A stretch of DNA of 11,519 nucleotides from Pseudomonadota bacterium (GCA_023390905.1 JAEWBY010000033.1:1-11519); one strand, 5' to 3'. Positions 1 to 6,966 are shown, numbered from the stretch's first letter. Notes: a model not told the origin generated them from the letters alone. Translations and numbers: made by a program.

Positions 1-24
1 GCTGTAACGCTTTCTCTGCTGCAT
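1..24 (-). CDS. Transposase-like gene, 5' end only (cut by window edge)
   Basis: Reading the minus strand from 24, an ATG is followed by codons for MQQRKRYS and the frame leaves the window. A textbook Shine-Dalgarno sequence (AGGAGG, complement of 31-36) sits 6 nt before the ATG. A basic start ending in RKRYS is typical of the first ORF (OrfA, HTH_Tnp_1 type) of IS3-family elements, and the upstream DNA resembles an IS3-type end. Only eight codons are visible, so the family is an inference; an IS66-type small ORF or an unrelated gene cannot be excluded. Confidence 0.45.
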
Positions 25-91
25 GACACTCCTCCTGCCCCATCATGGGGCTTAACTGAAGTGTCCGTGTTAGCGGGGTAGAACCCCCGCA
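25..91 (-). mobile_element. Probable left end of an insertion sequence (IS3-like)
   Basis: This is the untranslated start of the element reading leftwards. On the minus strand it contains ACCCCGCTAACACGGACAC, which resembles the ends of IS3-family elements (typically a CCCCG block followed by GGACAC). A perfect hairpin (arms 37-43 and 45-51) lies just before the transposase Shine-Dalgarno, and a second inverted repeat (GCGGGG/CCCCGC, 73-90) lies at the outer end. The exact boundary is a guess because the other inverted repeat and the target duplication are outside the window. Confidence 0.4.
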
Positions 92-100
92 ACCCTTCGT

Positions 101-127
101 CCGGTCGCGGCTAATGCGGCTCCTGCA
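101..127 (-). repeat. REP-like dispersed repeat motif
   Basis: The minus strand reads GCAGGAGCCGCATTAGCCGC followed by GACCGG. It resembles the GTAGGAGCGGCTTCAGCCGC repeats scattered between genes in Xanthomonadaceae. The usual stem is imperfect here because the two half sites are direct rather than inverted. Only one copy is seen in this window, so the call rests on recalled similarity. Confidence 0.3.
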
Positions 128-325
128 ACCGCATCCGCGCGATGCCGAAGGCGCCGTCTCCAGCAGAAGCTGGAACGACCGTTGCATCCACACATCCGCG
201 CGCACGACCTTGCGATTCGGCTTTTCTCCGCTCCGCTTCCGCCTGCGCCCCGCTTCACGCCTCTCCCCTCTCGCGCTTCCCCGCTTCCGCTTCCTTGACC
301 CAGTTCCCATTTTCCAACCTCCCAC
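128..325. other. Gene-free leader between IS end and chemotaxis operon
   Basis: There is no convincing gene here. A perfect small hairpin (TCCAGC 159-164, loop AGAA, GCTGGA 169-174) is present. From about 210 to 325 the plus strand is strongly pyrimidine-rich. Open frames across this stretch translate to low-complexity sequence rich in Ser, Pro, Arg and Ala, and lack a good ribosome binding site. Confidence 0.5.
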
Positions 326-352
326 TCAAGACTCCCGGCGCGGCGCCGATAC
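326..352 (+). promoter_or_regulatory. Sigma-28 (FliA) type promoter for the STAS-cheY-cheA operon
   Basis: TCAAGACT (326-333), 11 nt, then GCCGATAC (345-352). The enterobacterial FliA consensus is TAAAGTTT-N11-GCCGATAA, so the -35 matches 5 of 8, the -10 matches 7 of 8, and the spacing is exact. Transcription would start near 358-361, giving a leader of about 22 nt that contains the GGAG (373-376) of the STAS gene. The same layout recurs before both chemoreceptor genes. Confidence 0.75.
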
Positions 353-381
353 CACACGGGAACCGACCCTTCGGAGCGAAG

Positions 382-690
382 ATGAGCGCAGTACCCCTGG
401 GCAGCGATCTCGGCATCGAGACCGCCACCGATCTCAAGCAGCAACTGGTCCCGCACCTGGCGCAACCGGGTCCGCTGCTGCTCGATGCCGGCAGCGTGCA
501 GCGCGTGCACACGGCCAGCCTGCAGGTGCTGTGCACCTTCTTCCGCGACCGTGCCAGCGCCGGCCATGCCACCGCGTTTTCCGAAAGCAGCGCCAGCTTC
601 CGTGATGCCGCGCGCGTGCTGGGCCTGTCCGCGCAACTGGGTCTGGCTTCTTCCGACAACAACTCGAACCTAGTGGAGAACGCTGCATGA
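382..690 (+). CDS. STAS-domain protein of the chemotaxis operon
   Basis: A small soluble protein of 102 residues with the STAS fold pattern of anti-sigma-factor antagonists and MlaB-like proteins. The signature loop LLLDAGSVQRVHTASLQVL lies at residues 32-50. The position of the SpoIIAA phospho-serine is Thr44, preceded by His43 instead of the usual Asp. The start at 382 is chosen because GGAG (373-376) sits 5 nt upstream; a longer frame from 142 would add 80 low-complexity residues and would contain the sigma-28 promoter. The stop overlaps the cheY start (ATGA), so the two are translationally coupled. STAS proteins are recurrent neighbours of CheY and CheA, but this one's role is unknown; a phospho-switch or scaffold partner in signalling is an inference. 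The C-terminal tail (SSDNNSNLVENAA) is probably disordered. Confidence 0.8.
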   Translation: MSAVPLGSDLGIETATDLKQQLVPHLAQPGPLLLDAGSVQRVHTASLQVLCTFFRDRASAGHATAFSESSASFRDAARVLGLSAQLGLASSDNNSNLVENAA

Positions 691-1052
691 GCGCTCGTAT
701 TTTGGTGGTGGACGATTCGGCCTCGATGCGCCAGATGGTCGCCTTCGCCCTGACGTCCGCCGGATACGCCGTGGATGAAGCCGAGGACGGCAAGGTCGCC
801 CTCGGCCGCGCGCAGGGACAGCGTTTCAACGCGGTGGTGACCGACGTGAACATGCCGAACATGGACGGCATCGCGCTGATCCGCGCGCTGCGCGGCCTGC
901 CCGACTACAAGTTCACGCCGATGCTGATGCTGACCACCGAATCGGCCGCCGACAAGAAGGCCGAAGGCAAGGCCGCCGGCGCCACCGGCTGGCTGGTCAA
1001 GCCGTTCAATCCGGAACAACTGGTCGCCACGATCCAGAAAGTCCTCGGCTGA
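687..1052 (+). CDS. cheY: CheY chemotaxis response regulator
   Basis: A stand-alone receiver domain of 121 residues with no output domain. It accepts phosphate from CheA and, as CheY-P, acts on the flagellar motor. Visible landmarks are the acidic pair Asp9/Asp10, the phospho-acceptor Asp53 in VVTDVNMPNMDG, the switch Thr83-Thr84 pair in MLTTES, and Lys105 in WLVKPF. Trp102 occupies the place of E. coli Tyr106, a common variant in non-enteric CheY proteins. GGAGA (675-679) lies 7 nt before the ATG, inside the end of the STAS gene, with which it overlaps by 4 nt. CheA follows after 48 nt. A generic single-domain regulator is the alternative, but the cheA linkage makes CheY the best call. Confidence 0.92.
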   Translation: MSARILVVDDSASMRQMVAFALTSAGYAVDEAEDGKVALGRAQGQRFNAVVTDVNMPNMDGIALIRALRGLPDYKFTPMLMLTTESAADKKAEGKAAGATGWLVKPFNPEQLVATIQKVLG

Positions 1053-1100
1053 TCTTCCGCGCCACCCGCCCCTTCTTCCGCACGCCCGAGTCCCGCGCCC

Positions 1101-3080
1101 ATGAACATGGACATGCAACGTTTCCACGCCACCTTCTTCGAGGAAAGCCGCGAAGGGCTGGAAGCGATGGAATCGGGCCTGCTGTCGCTGGAACAGGGCA
1201 ACCGGGATGCGGAACTGATCAATTCGATCTTCCGCGCCGCGCATTCGATCAAGGGCGGCTCGGCCACGTTCGGCTTCGAGACGATCGCCGGCGTGACCCA
1301 TGTGCTGGAAACACTGCTCGATGAACTGCGCGCCGGCAAGCGCGAAGTCAGCGCGCCGGCGATCGACGCGATGCTCGCCTCGGTGGACGTGCTGCGCAGC
1401 CTGCTGGCCGAAGCCGAACACGGCCAGGCCGCCGACGCAGCCGCCGTGCAGGCCGTGCTCGCGCGCCTGACCGCGGTGCTGGAAGGCGACGCCGCGCCCG
1501 CGCCCGTCACGGTGGCCGCGCCGCAGGCCGCCAGCGAAGGCTGGCGCATCGGCTTCACCCCCGCGCCGTCGCTGTTCATGAGCGGCAACGATCCGCTGCG
1601 CATCCTGCGCGAACTCGAACACCTCGCGCCGATGGAAGTCTCCGCGCGCATGGATCGCCTGCCCGGCTTCGAGCAGATGGATCCGCTGGAAGCCTACCTG
1701 GCGTGGGATCTGGGCCTGTTAGGCCCGGTCACGCGCAACGAGGTGGAAGAAGCTTTCGCGTGGGTGGTCGATGACTGCGAGCTGGACATCCAGCCGATTC
1801 CCGCCACGATCGCGCCCGCACCCGCACCCGCGCAGGCTGCCACGCCCAATGCCGCCGCCGTGAATCCGGCCACCGCGGGATCGTCCGCCGCGCCCGCGCA
1901 TGGCGATGGCGCGGAGAGTTCGATCCGCGTCAGCGTCGACAAGATCGACGGCCTCATCAATCTGGTCGGCGAACTGGTGATCACTCAGGCCATGCTCAAG
2001 CAGGTGTCCGGCGCGCTGGATCCCACCGTGTGCGAGCGGCTGTTCGCCGGTCTGGATCTGCTCGAACGCAACACCCGCGATCTGCAGGAAGCGGTGATCG
2101 GCGTGCGCATGCTGCCGGTGGACGCGGTGTTCCGCCGCTTCCCGCGCCTGGTGCGCGATCTCTCCTCGCGCCTGGGCAAGCACGTGCGCCTGCGCACCAT
2201 CGGCGAAGGCACCGAACTGGACAAGGGCCTGATCGAACGCATCACCGATCCGCTGGTGCATCTGGTCCGCAATGCGATCGATCACGGTCTGGAAATGCCG
2301 GACGTGCGCCGCGAAGCCGGCAAGGATGAAACCGGCACGATCACGCTGGCCGCATCGCACCAGGGCGGACACATCGTCATCGAGGTCAGCGACGACGGCC
2401 GCGGCCTGAATCGCGAACGCATCCTGGCCAAGGCCGCCGAGCGCGGCGTGTACGTGCCGGAAAATCCGACCGATTCGCAGGTCTGGGATCTGATCTTCCA
2501 GGCCGGTTTCTCCACCGCCGACGCGGTGACCGATCTCTCCGGGCGCGGCGTCGGCATGGACGTGGTGCGCAAGAACATCCAGGCCCTGGGCGGCGAAGTG
2601 CAACTGGAAAGCAGCGCCGGCCACGGCACGCGCGTGGTGATCCGCCTGCCGCTGACGCTGGCGATCCTCGATGGCATGACCGTGGCCGTCGGCGATGAAA
2701 CGCTGATCCTGCCGCTGAGCTACGTGCTCGAAGCCCTGCAACCGCAGGCCGAGGACGTGCGCACGCTGGCCGGCGAAGGCCGCGTGCTGCGCGTGCGCGG
2801 CGAATACCTGCCGCTGCTGTCGCTCAACGAGCATTACCACTATGGCCAGCGCCGCGCGCAGGAACCGCTGGTGGTGGTGGTCGAAGGCGATGGCCAGAAA
2901 CTGGCGCTGGAAGTGGACGAACTGATCGGCCAGCAGCAGGTCGTGGTCAAGAATCTGGAAAACAACTATCGCCGCATCGACGGGATTTCCGGCGCGACGA
3001 TCCTCGGCGATGGCCGCGTCGCACTGATTGTCGACGTCGGCGGACTGGTGCGTTCGCTGCGCCTGCCGCAGGCGGCGTGA
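1101..3080 (+). CDS. cheA: CheA chemotaxis histidine kinase
   Basis: A cytoplasmic kinase of 659 residues that works with CheW and chemoreceptor arrays and passes phosphate to CheY. The order is: P1/Hpt (about 1-110) with phospho-His48 in RAAHSIKGGSATFGFE; an Ala/Pro linker; a regulator-binding region (about 147-233, starting GWRIGFTPAP and GNDPLRILREL), unlike the E. coli P2; a second Ala/Pro linker; the P3 dimerisation helices (from about 272, VDKIDGLINLVGELV); the P4 ATPase with N box LVRNAIDHG (about 385-393), SDDGRGL (about 429) and GRGVGMDVV (about 481); and a CheW-like P5 (about 523-656). All kinase motifs are intact. The start has no clear Shine-Dalgarno; Met3 or Met5 are possible alternative starts. 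It follows cheY by 48 nt, so it is the last gene of the operon headed by the STAS gene. Confidence 0.96.
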   Translation: MNMDMQRFHATFFEESREGLEAMESGLLSLEQGNRDAELINSIFRAAHSIKGGSATFGFETIAGVTHVLETLLDELRAGKREVSAPAIDAMLASVDVLRSLLAEAEHGQAADAAAVQAVLARLTAVLEGDAAPAPVTVAAPQAASEGWRIGFTPAPSLFMSGNDPLRILRELEHLAPMEVSARMDRLPGFEQMDPLEAYLAWDLGLLGPVTRNEVEEAFAWVVDDCELDIQPIPATIAPAPAPAQAATPNAAAVNPATAGSSAAPAHGDGAESSIRVSVDKIDGLINLVGELVITQAMLKQVSGALDPTVCERLFAGLDLLERNTRDLQEAVIGVRMLPVDAVFRRFPRLVRDLSSRLGKHVRLRTIGEGTELDKGLIERITDPLVHLVRNAIDHGLEMPDVRREAGKDETGTITLAASHQGGHIVIEVSDDGRGLNRERILAKAAERGVYVPENPTDSQVWDLIFQAGFSTADAVTDLSGRGVGMDVVRKNIQALGGEVQLESSAGHGTRVVIRLPLTLAILDGMTVAVGDETLILPLSYVLEALQPQAEDVRTLAGEGRVLRVRGEYLPLLSLNEHYHYGQRRAQEPLVVVVEGDGQKLALEVDELIGQQQVVVKNLENNYRRIDGISGATILGDGRVALIVDVGGLVRSLRLPQAA

Positions 3081-3123
3081 CCGGCCTCAAGGTACCCCGC
3101 GCCTCCCATCGCTATTCTCCGTC

Positions 3124-3143
3124 TCGCCGGCGCACGCCGGCGA
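3124..3143 (+). terminator. Hairpin between cheA and the porin gene
   Basis: A perfect 8-bp stem (TCGCCGGC 3124-3131, GCCGGCGA 3136-3143) with a 4-nt loop (GCAC). It lies 43 nt after the cheA stop and 24 nt before the porin start. There is no strong T-run after it, so it may be a weak terminator, an RNA-stabilising end, or an element in the porin leader. Confidence 0.4.
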
Positions 3144-3167
3144 TGCGCTCACTCTTTGCAGGTCATC

Positions 3168-4370
3168 ATGAAGAACGTTTCGCTCCTCGCCCTCGCCGTG
3201 CTCGGCAGCCTTTCCGCCACCGCCGCGGCCGATGAGGCCCGCCACACCGAAGCCAAGGCCTGGCCGCCGCGCATCGTGTTCGCCAATGGCGCCGAACTGG
3301 CCGCCACCGGCAATTTCCAGTACGACTTCAACGATTTCTCCGGCGACGGCTACGGCACCCCGGCGACCACGTTCGAGGACGGCGACAATTTCCGCCGCCG
3401 CGAATTCGGCCTGAGCTTCAAGCGCAAGGGATCGTTCGACGCAACCGTGGTCTACGACTTCGAATCCGACACCTGGCTCGACGTGGCGCTGCGCCTGGAA
3501 ACCAAGCCGCTGTTCGGCCATGACGTGGGCCGCATCCGCATGGGCCAGTTCAAGCTGCCGGTCGGCTTCGAAGGCAACAGCTCCACCCGCGCGATCAGCT
3601 TCATGGAAAACGCGCTGCCCTCGCAGGCGTATTACGAAAGCCGGCGCGTCGGCGTGGAATGGGCGTTCGAGCGTCCGGCCTATCTGTGGAACCTCGGCTA
3701 TTTCTGGGGCAACGATCTGCAGGGCAACAATCCGGGCACCACGCTGGCCGCGCGCGCCGCGTGGACGCCACGCAAGCAGGCCGGCGACGTGCTGCACCTG
3801 GGCGTGTCCGCCTCCGAAGAACATCCGGATGACGAGATCAACGGCCGTGGGCAGTTGATCGAACCGAGCGTGCGCTGGCGCGCCAAGCCCGAAGCCTCGC
3901 TGACCTCGGTGCGCCTGGTCGATTCGGGCACGCTCTCGCGCGTGGATCGCATCCGCCGCGAAGGCGTCGAAGCGCTGTGGATCAAAGGGCCGTGGTCGCT
4001 GCAGGGCGAATACCTGCGCCAGTCCACCTCGCGCGAAGCCGGGCTGCGCGGATTTTCCTCCGACGGCTGGTACGTGTTCGGAAGCTGGATCCTGACCGGC
4101 GAATCGCGCGGCTACAACGCCGGCAACATCGCCAATCCGCAGCCGGCCGGCAAGTTCGGCGCGTGGGAACTGCTGGCCCGCTACAGCCATATCGATCTGG
4201 ACCAGGACGGCATCGCCGGCGGCCGCGAGAGCAACTGGACCCTCGGCGTGAACGGCTATTTCAGCAAGTACTTCCGCGTGCAGGCCAATTATGTGTTCGT
4301 CGATGCCGAGCGCGGCGCGGCGCAGGCCGATCCGAACGTGATGGAAGTGCGCGCGCAGTTCAATTTCTGA
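3168..4370 (+). CDS. Outer-membrane porin, OprO/OprP-like
   Basis: A predicted 400-residue outer-membrane beta-barrel porin of the phosphate/polyphosphate-selective type (Porin_O_P family). A signal peptide is clear: MKNVSLLALAVLG, a small-residue stretch, and a likely cut after Ala21 (TAAA/DE). The mature part shows alternating polar and aromatic strands, for example NFRRREFGLSFKRKGSFDATVVYDFE, MGQFKLPVGFEGN and an ESRRVGVEWAFERPAYLWNLGYFWG region, and ends in VRAQFNF with the terminal Phe typical of barrels inserted by BamA. The ATG at 3168 is chosen over an in-frame TTG at 3156 because the signal peptide begins there; AGG at 3160-3162 is a weak ribosome binding site. The substrate cannot be read from the sequence: phosphate is the family default, but many relatives are annotated only as porins. 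It sits inside a chemotaxis cluster without an obvious functional link. Confidence 0.85.
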   Translation: MKNVSLLALAVLGSLSATAAADEARHTEAKAWPPRIVFANGAELAATGNFQYDFNDFSGDGYGTPATTFEDGDNFRRREFGLSFKRKGSFDATVVYDFESDTWLDVALRLETKPLFGHDVGRIRMGQFKLPVGFEGNSSTRAISFMENALPSQAYYESRRVGVEWAFERPAYLWNLGYFWGNDLQGNNPGTTLAARAAWTPRKQAGDVLHLGVSASEEHPDDEINGRGQLIEPSVRWRAKPEASLTSVRLVDSGTLSRVDRIRREGVEALWIKGPWSLQGEYLRQSTSREAGLRGFSSDGWYVFGSWILTGESRGYNAGNIANPQPAGKFGAWELLARYSHIDLDQDGIAGGRESNWTLGVNGYFSKYFRVQANYVFVDAERGAAQADPNVMEVRAQFNF

Positions 4371-4376
4371 TCGAGC

Positions 4377-4395
4377 ATCGCGGCCTCGCCGCGAT
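4377..4395 (+). terminator. Terminator-like hairpin after the porin gene
   Basis: ATCGCGGC (4377-4384), loop CTC, GCCGCGAT (4388-4395) is a perfect 8-bp stem starting 6 nt after the porin stop. GAG (4373-4375) and CTC (4396-4398) can extend the stem past one bulged base. There is no T-run, so it could end transcription weakly or protect the 3' end. Confidence 0.5.
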
Positions 4396-4613
4396 CTCGC
4401 CGTAGCGGGCGCGGCTGGCCAGGCATGCGTCTGTCCGCCGCGCCTGCGACCACCGTGGTCGAACCGGATGCACCGCACACCTGCGGCAGACGCCGGTTGC
4501 AGGACGCGCGCGGCAGCATGGAGGCCGCGCGCCACACGCCGGCGCATGCGTCATCGCCATTACATTCGCGCGGAAACCCCGCGAAAAACCGCTGCGGAAC
4601 ACGCGCTTGCCAT
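4396..4613. other. Gene-free stretch before mcp1, with two further hairpins
   Basis: I see no credible gene here. The reading frame that runs into mcp1 is open from 4468, but its translation is Arg/Ala low complexity. Two inverted repeats are present: a perfect 9-bp stem GCGCGCGGC (4506-4514) with GCCGCGCGC (4524-4532), and TTCGCG (4565-4570) with CGCGAA (4580-4585), whose loop can also pair GG with CC. Their role is unknown. Confidence 0.4.
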
Positions 4614-4640
4614 TCAAGTAAGCGATGCGGCGGCCGTTAC
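4614..4640 (+). promoter_or_regulatory. Sigma-28 (FliA) type promoter for mcp1
   Basis: TCAAGTAA (4614-4621), 11 nt, then GCCGTTAC (4633-4640). Against TAAAGTTT-N11-GCCGATAA the -35 matches 5 of 8 and the -10 matches 6 of 8, with exact spacing. The start point would be near 4646-4649, giving a leader of about 70 nt. It also argues that mcp1 starts at 4717 and not further upstream. Confidence 0.65.
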
Positions 4641-4716
4641 TGAGACTGACGAACCGTCACGCGCGTCTGGCACAGGAGGAGCTGCGCGCTTAGATACTTT
4701 TCTGGAGAAGCAAGCA

Positions 4717-6966
4717 ATGAATTGGTTCCGCAACCTGTCCATCGCCCGCAAACTGGCGCTGGCCTTCTCGGTCACGGTCGTGCTGACCGTGCTGCTCGGT
4801 GTGCTGTCGCTGTGGCGCCTGTCGGTCGCCAACGCGCAGATGGTGGACGTCAACACCAACTGGATGCCCGCCGTGCAGCACCTGGGCGAGATGCGCGCGC
4901 AGCTCGGTGAATACCGCACCTACGAACAGTCGCAGCTCACCAAGCAGGGACAGCCGGAAGAACTGGCCGACTACGACAAGAAGCTGGCCGATACGCGCAA
5001 GCTGATCGACGACGAGGAAGCGGCCTATGCCGCGATCCCGACCGAATCCTCGGCCGAGGAAATGGCGCTCTACGAAAAGGTCAAGCGCGCGCGCGCCGCC
5101 TATTTCGAGGCGCATGACCGGATCGCCGCCGCCGTGGCCGCCGACGATTTCGAGACGGCCAAGGCGATCTCCAGCGATGAATCGCGCAAGCTGCGCCGCG
5201 AGCTGTTCAACCACCTCAAGGCGCTCTCGCAATACAACGTCGACAATCTGGCCGTGCAGGTCAAGGCGTCGGAAGAAGCGCACAAGCGCACGGTACTGGC
5301 GCTGTGCGTGGGCCTGGCACTGGCGGTGGCGCTGGCGGTGTTCCTGGCCGTGGCGATCACCCGCTCGATCACCGGCCCGCTGGGCCAGGCGCTGCGCGCG
5401 GTCAACGCGGTTTCGCGCGGCGATCTGAGCGTGAAGGTCGAGCGCGGCAACGACGATGAACTCGGCCGCATGCTCGCCTCGACCGATGAAATGATGAAGA
5501 TGCTGCGGCGGTTCTCCGACGAAACCCAGCACATGGCGAACATGCACGCCGGCGAGAACATCTCCCAGCGCGTGCCGGAGGATTTCCCCGGCGTGTACGG
5601 GGATCTCGCCAAGGGCATCAACACGATGATGTTCGAGCACCTGGACGCGATCAACGACGCGGTGGGCGTGCTGAACCGCTATGCGATCGGCGATCTGTCG
5701 CAGGATGCGCGCCGCCTGCCCGGCCAGCGCGCGGTGCTGCACGAATCCATGGATCAGGCCAAGGCCAGCCTCTCGGCGATCAACGGCGAAATCAAGCGCC
5801 TGTCCGCCGCCGCCGCCGCCGGCGACTTCAGCCAGCGCGGCGACGCCGAGCGCTTCCAGTACGACTTCCGCGTGATGATCGAAGGCCTCAACGCGATGAT
5901 GGAAGTCAGCGACACCAACCTGGGCCAGTTGTCGGATCTGCTGCAGGCCATCGCGCGCGGTGATCTCACCGCCCGCATGCATGGCGAATTCCACGGCGTG
6001 TTCGCGCGCATGCGTGATGACGCCAACGCCACCGTCGCGCAGTTGACCGACATCGTCTCGCGCATCCAGGATGCCTCGTCTGCCATCAATACGGCGGCCG
6101 GCGAGATTGCTTCGGGCAATGCGGATCTGTCGCGCCGCACCGAGCAGCAGGCGGCCAACCTGGAAGAAACCGCCGCCTCGATGGAGGAACTGACCTCGAC
6201 GGTCAAGCAGAACGCCGATTCGGCGCGCCAGGCCAACCAGCTCGCCATCGGCGCGGCTTCGGTCGCCTCGCAGGGCGGCCAGGTGGTCGGCGAAGTCGTC
6301 ACCACGATGCGCGACATCGAAGCCTCCTCGCGTCGCATCGCCGAGATCATCTCGGTCATCGACGGCATTTCCTTCCAGACCAACATCCTGGCGCTCAACG
6401 CGGCGGTGGAAGCCGCGCGCGCCGGCGAGCAGGGCCGTGGCTTCGCGGTGGTCGCCTCCGAAGTGCGCACGCTCGCCCAGCGCAGCGCGAGCGCAGCCAA
6501 GGAGATCAAGGGGCTGATCGAAGCCTCGGTCAGCCGTGTGGCCGATGGCTCGGCACTGGTGAATCAGGCCGGCGCGACGATGGGCGACATCGTCTCGTCC
6601 GTGCAGCGCGTGACCGACATCATGGCCGAGATCTCGGCCGCCTCGCAGGAACAGTCGGCCGGCATCGAGCAGGTCAACCAGACCATCACCCAGATGGACG
6701 AGACCACCCAGCAGAATGCCGCGCTGGTGGAAGAAGCCTCGGCCGCCGCGCGTTCGATGGAAGATCAGGCGCGCCTGCTGAGCAATGCGGTGGACGTGTT
6801 CGTGCTCGACGCCAGCGCATCGCGCGCCAGCGTGACGCGTGCTCCGGTGGCAGTCGCGAAGGTTGCGGCGACGCCGGCCGCCAAGCCGGTGGCGGCACGC
6901 AAGCCGGCCACGCGTCGCGCCGCCGAACCGGCGTTCGCGGCCGAAAGCGAGTGGCAGGAGTTCTGA
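4717..6966 (+). CDS. Methyl-accepting chemotaxis protein (MCP1), poly-HAMP
   Basis: A complete chemoreceptor of 749 residues. TM1 is about 10-32, followed by a periplasmic sensor of about 158 residues that looks like a four-helix bundle (NAQMVDVNTNWMPAVQHLGEM, many Glu/Lys heptads), then TM2 about 192-214. Five HAMP-like units follow, with their Gly-Asp/Glu marks at residues 235, 279, 325, 369 and 415. The signalling domain has methylation helices (LEETAASMEELTSTVK; IEQVNQTITQMDETTQQNAALVEEAS) and the conserved tip from about residue 552 (FQTNILALNAAVEAARAGEQ). After an Ala/Pro/Lys linker it ends in EWQEF, fitting the WxxF-type tether used by CheR and CheB. The start at 4717 has GGAG (4704-4707) 9 nt upstream and begins MNWFRNLSIARKLALAF, a typical receptor N-terminus. 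The ligand is unknown. It has its own promoter and terminator, so it is likely monocistronic. Confidence 0.95.
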   Translation: MNWFRNLSIARKLALAFSVTVVLTVLLGVLSLWRLSVANAQMVDVNTNWMPAVQHLGEMRAQLGEYRTYEQSQLTKQGQPEELADYDKKLADTRKLIDDEEAAYAAIPTESSAEEMALYEKVKRARAAYFEAHDRIAAAVAADDFETAKAISSDESRKLRRELFNHLKALSQYNVDNLAVQVKASEEAHKRTVLALCVGLALAVALAVFLAVAITRSITGPLGQALRAVNAVSRGDLSVKVERGNDDELGRMLASTDEMMKMLRRFSDETQHMANMHAGENISQRVPEDFPGVYGDLAKGINTMMFEHLDAINDAVGVLNRYAIGDLSQDARRLPGQRAVLHESMDQAKASLSAINGEIKRLSAAAAAGDFSQRGDAERFQYDFRVMIEGLNAMMEVSDTNLGQLSDLLQAIARGDLTARMHGEFHGVFARMRDDANATVAQLTDIVSRIQDASSAINTAAGEIASGNADLSRRTEQQAANLEETAASMEELTSTVKQNADSARQANQLAIGAASVASQGGQVVGEVVTTMRDIEASSRRIAEIISVIDGISFQTNILALNAAVEAARAGEQGRGFAVVASEVRTLAQRSASAAKEIKGLIEASVSRVADGSALVNQAGATMGDIVSSVQRVTDIMAEISAASQEQSAGIEQVNQTITQMDETTQQNAALVEEASAAARSMEDQARLLSNAVDVFVLDASASRASVTRAPVAVAKVAATPAAKPVAARKPATRRAAEPAFAAESEWQEF
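5677..5892 (+). repeat. HAMP relay module shared with MCP2 (copy 1)
   Basis: Codes for residues 321-392 of MCP1. It aligns without gaps to residues 453-524 of MCP2 (11297-11512): by my count 52 of 72 residues are identical, including KASLSAIN, EIKRL and AAAAGDFSQRGD. The DNA is also close. It covers the third and fourth HAMP-like units. Confidence 0.85.

Noticed and set aside
142..381. Upstream extension of the STAS gene by 80 codons
   Set aside because: Low-complexity translation, no ribosome site at 142, and the sigma-28 promoter lies inside it; the start at 382 has a good GGAG.
3087..3113. A possible sigma-28 site before the porin gene (TCAAGGTA)
   Set aside because: The -35-like part is followed at N11 by CCATCGCT, which does not match GCCGATAA.
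4674..4690. A strong orphan Shine-Dalgarno (AGGAGGAG) about 36 nt before mcp1
   Set aside because: No ATG, GTG or TTG follows at a usable distance, so I see no leader peptide. It may be a ribosome standby site, but nothing supports that.
4468..4716. Upstream extension of mcp1 by 83 codons
   Set aside because: Arg/Ala-rich sequence without a membrane segment; the sigma-28 promoter and the GGAG at 4704 support the start at 4717.
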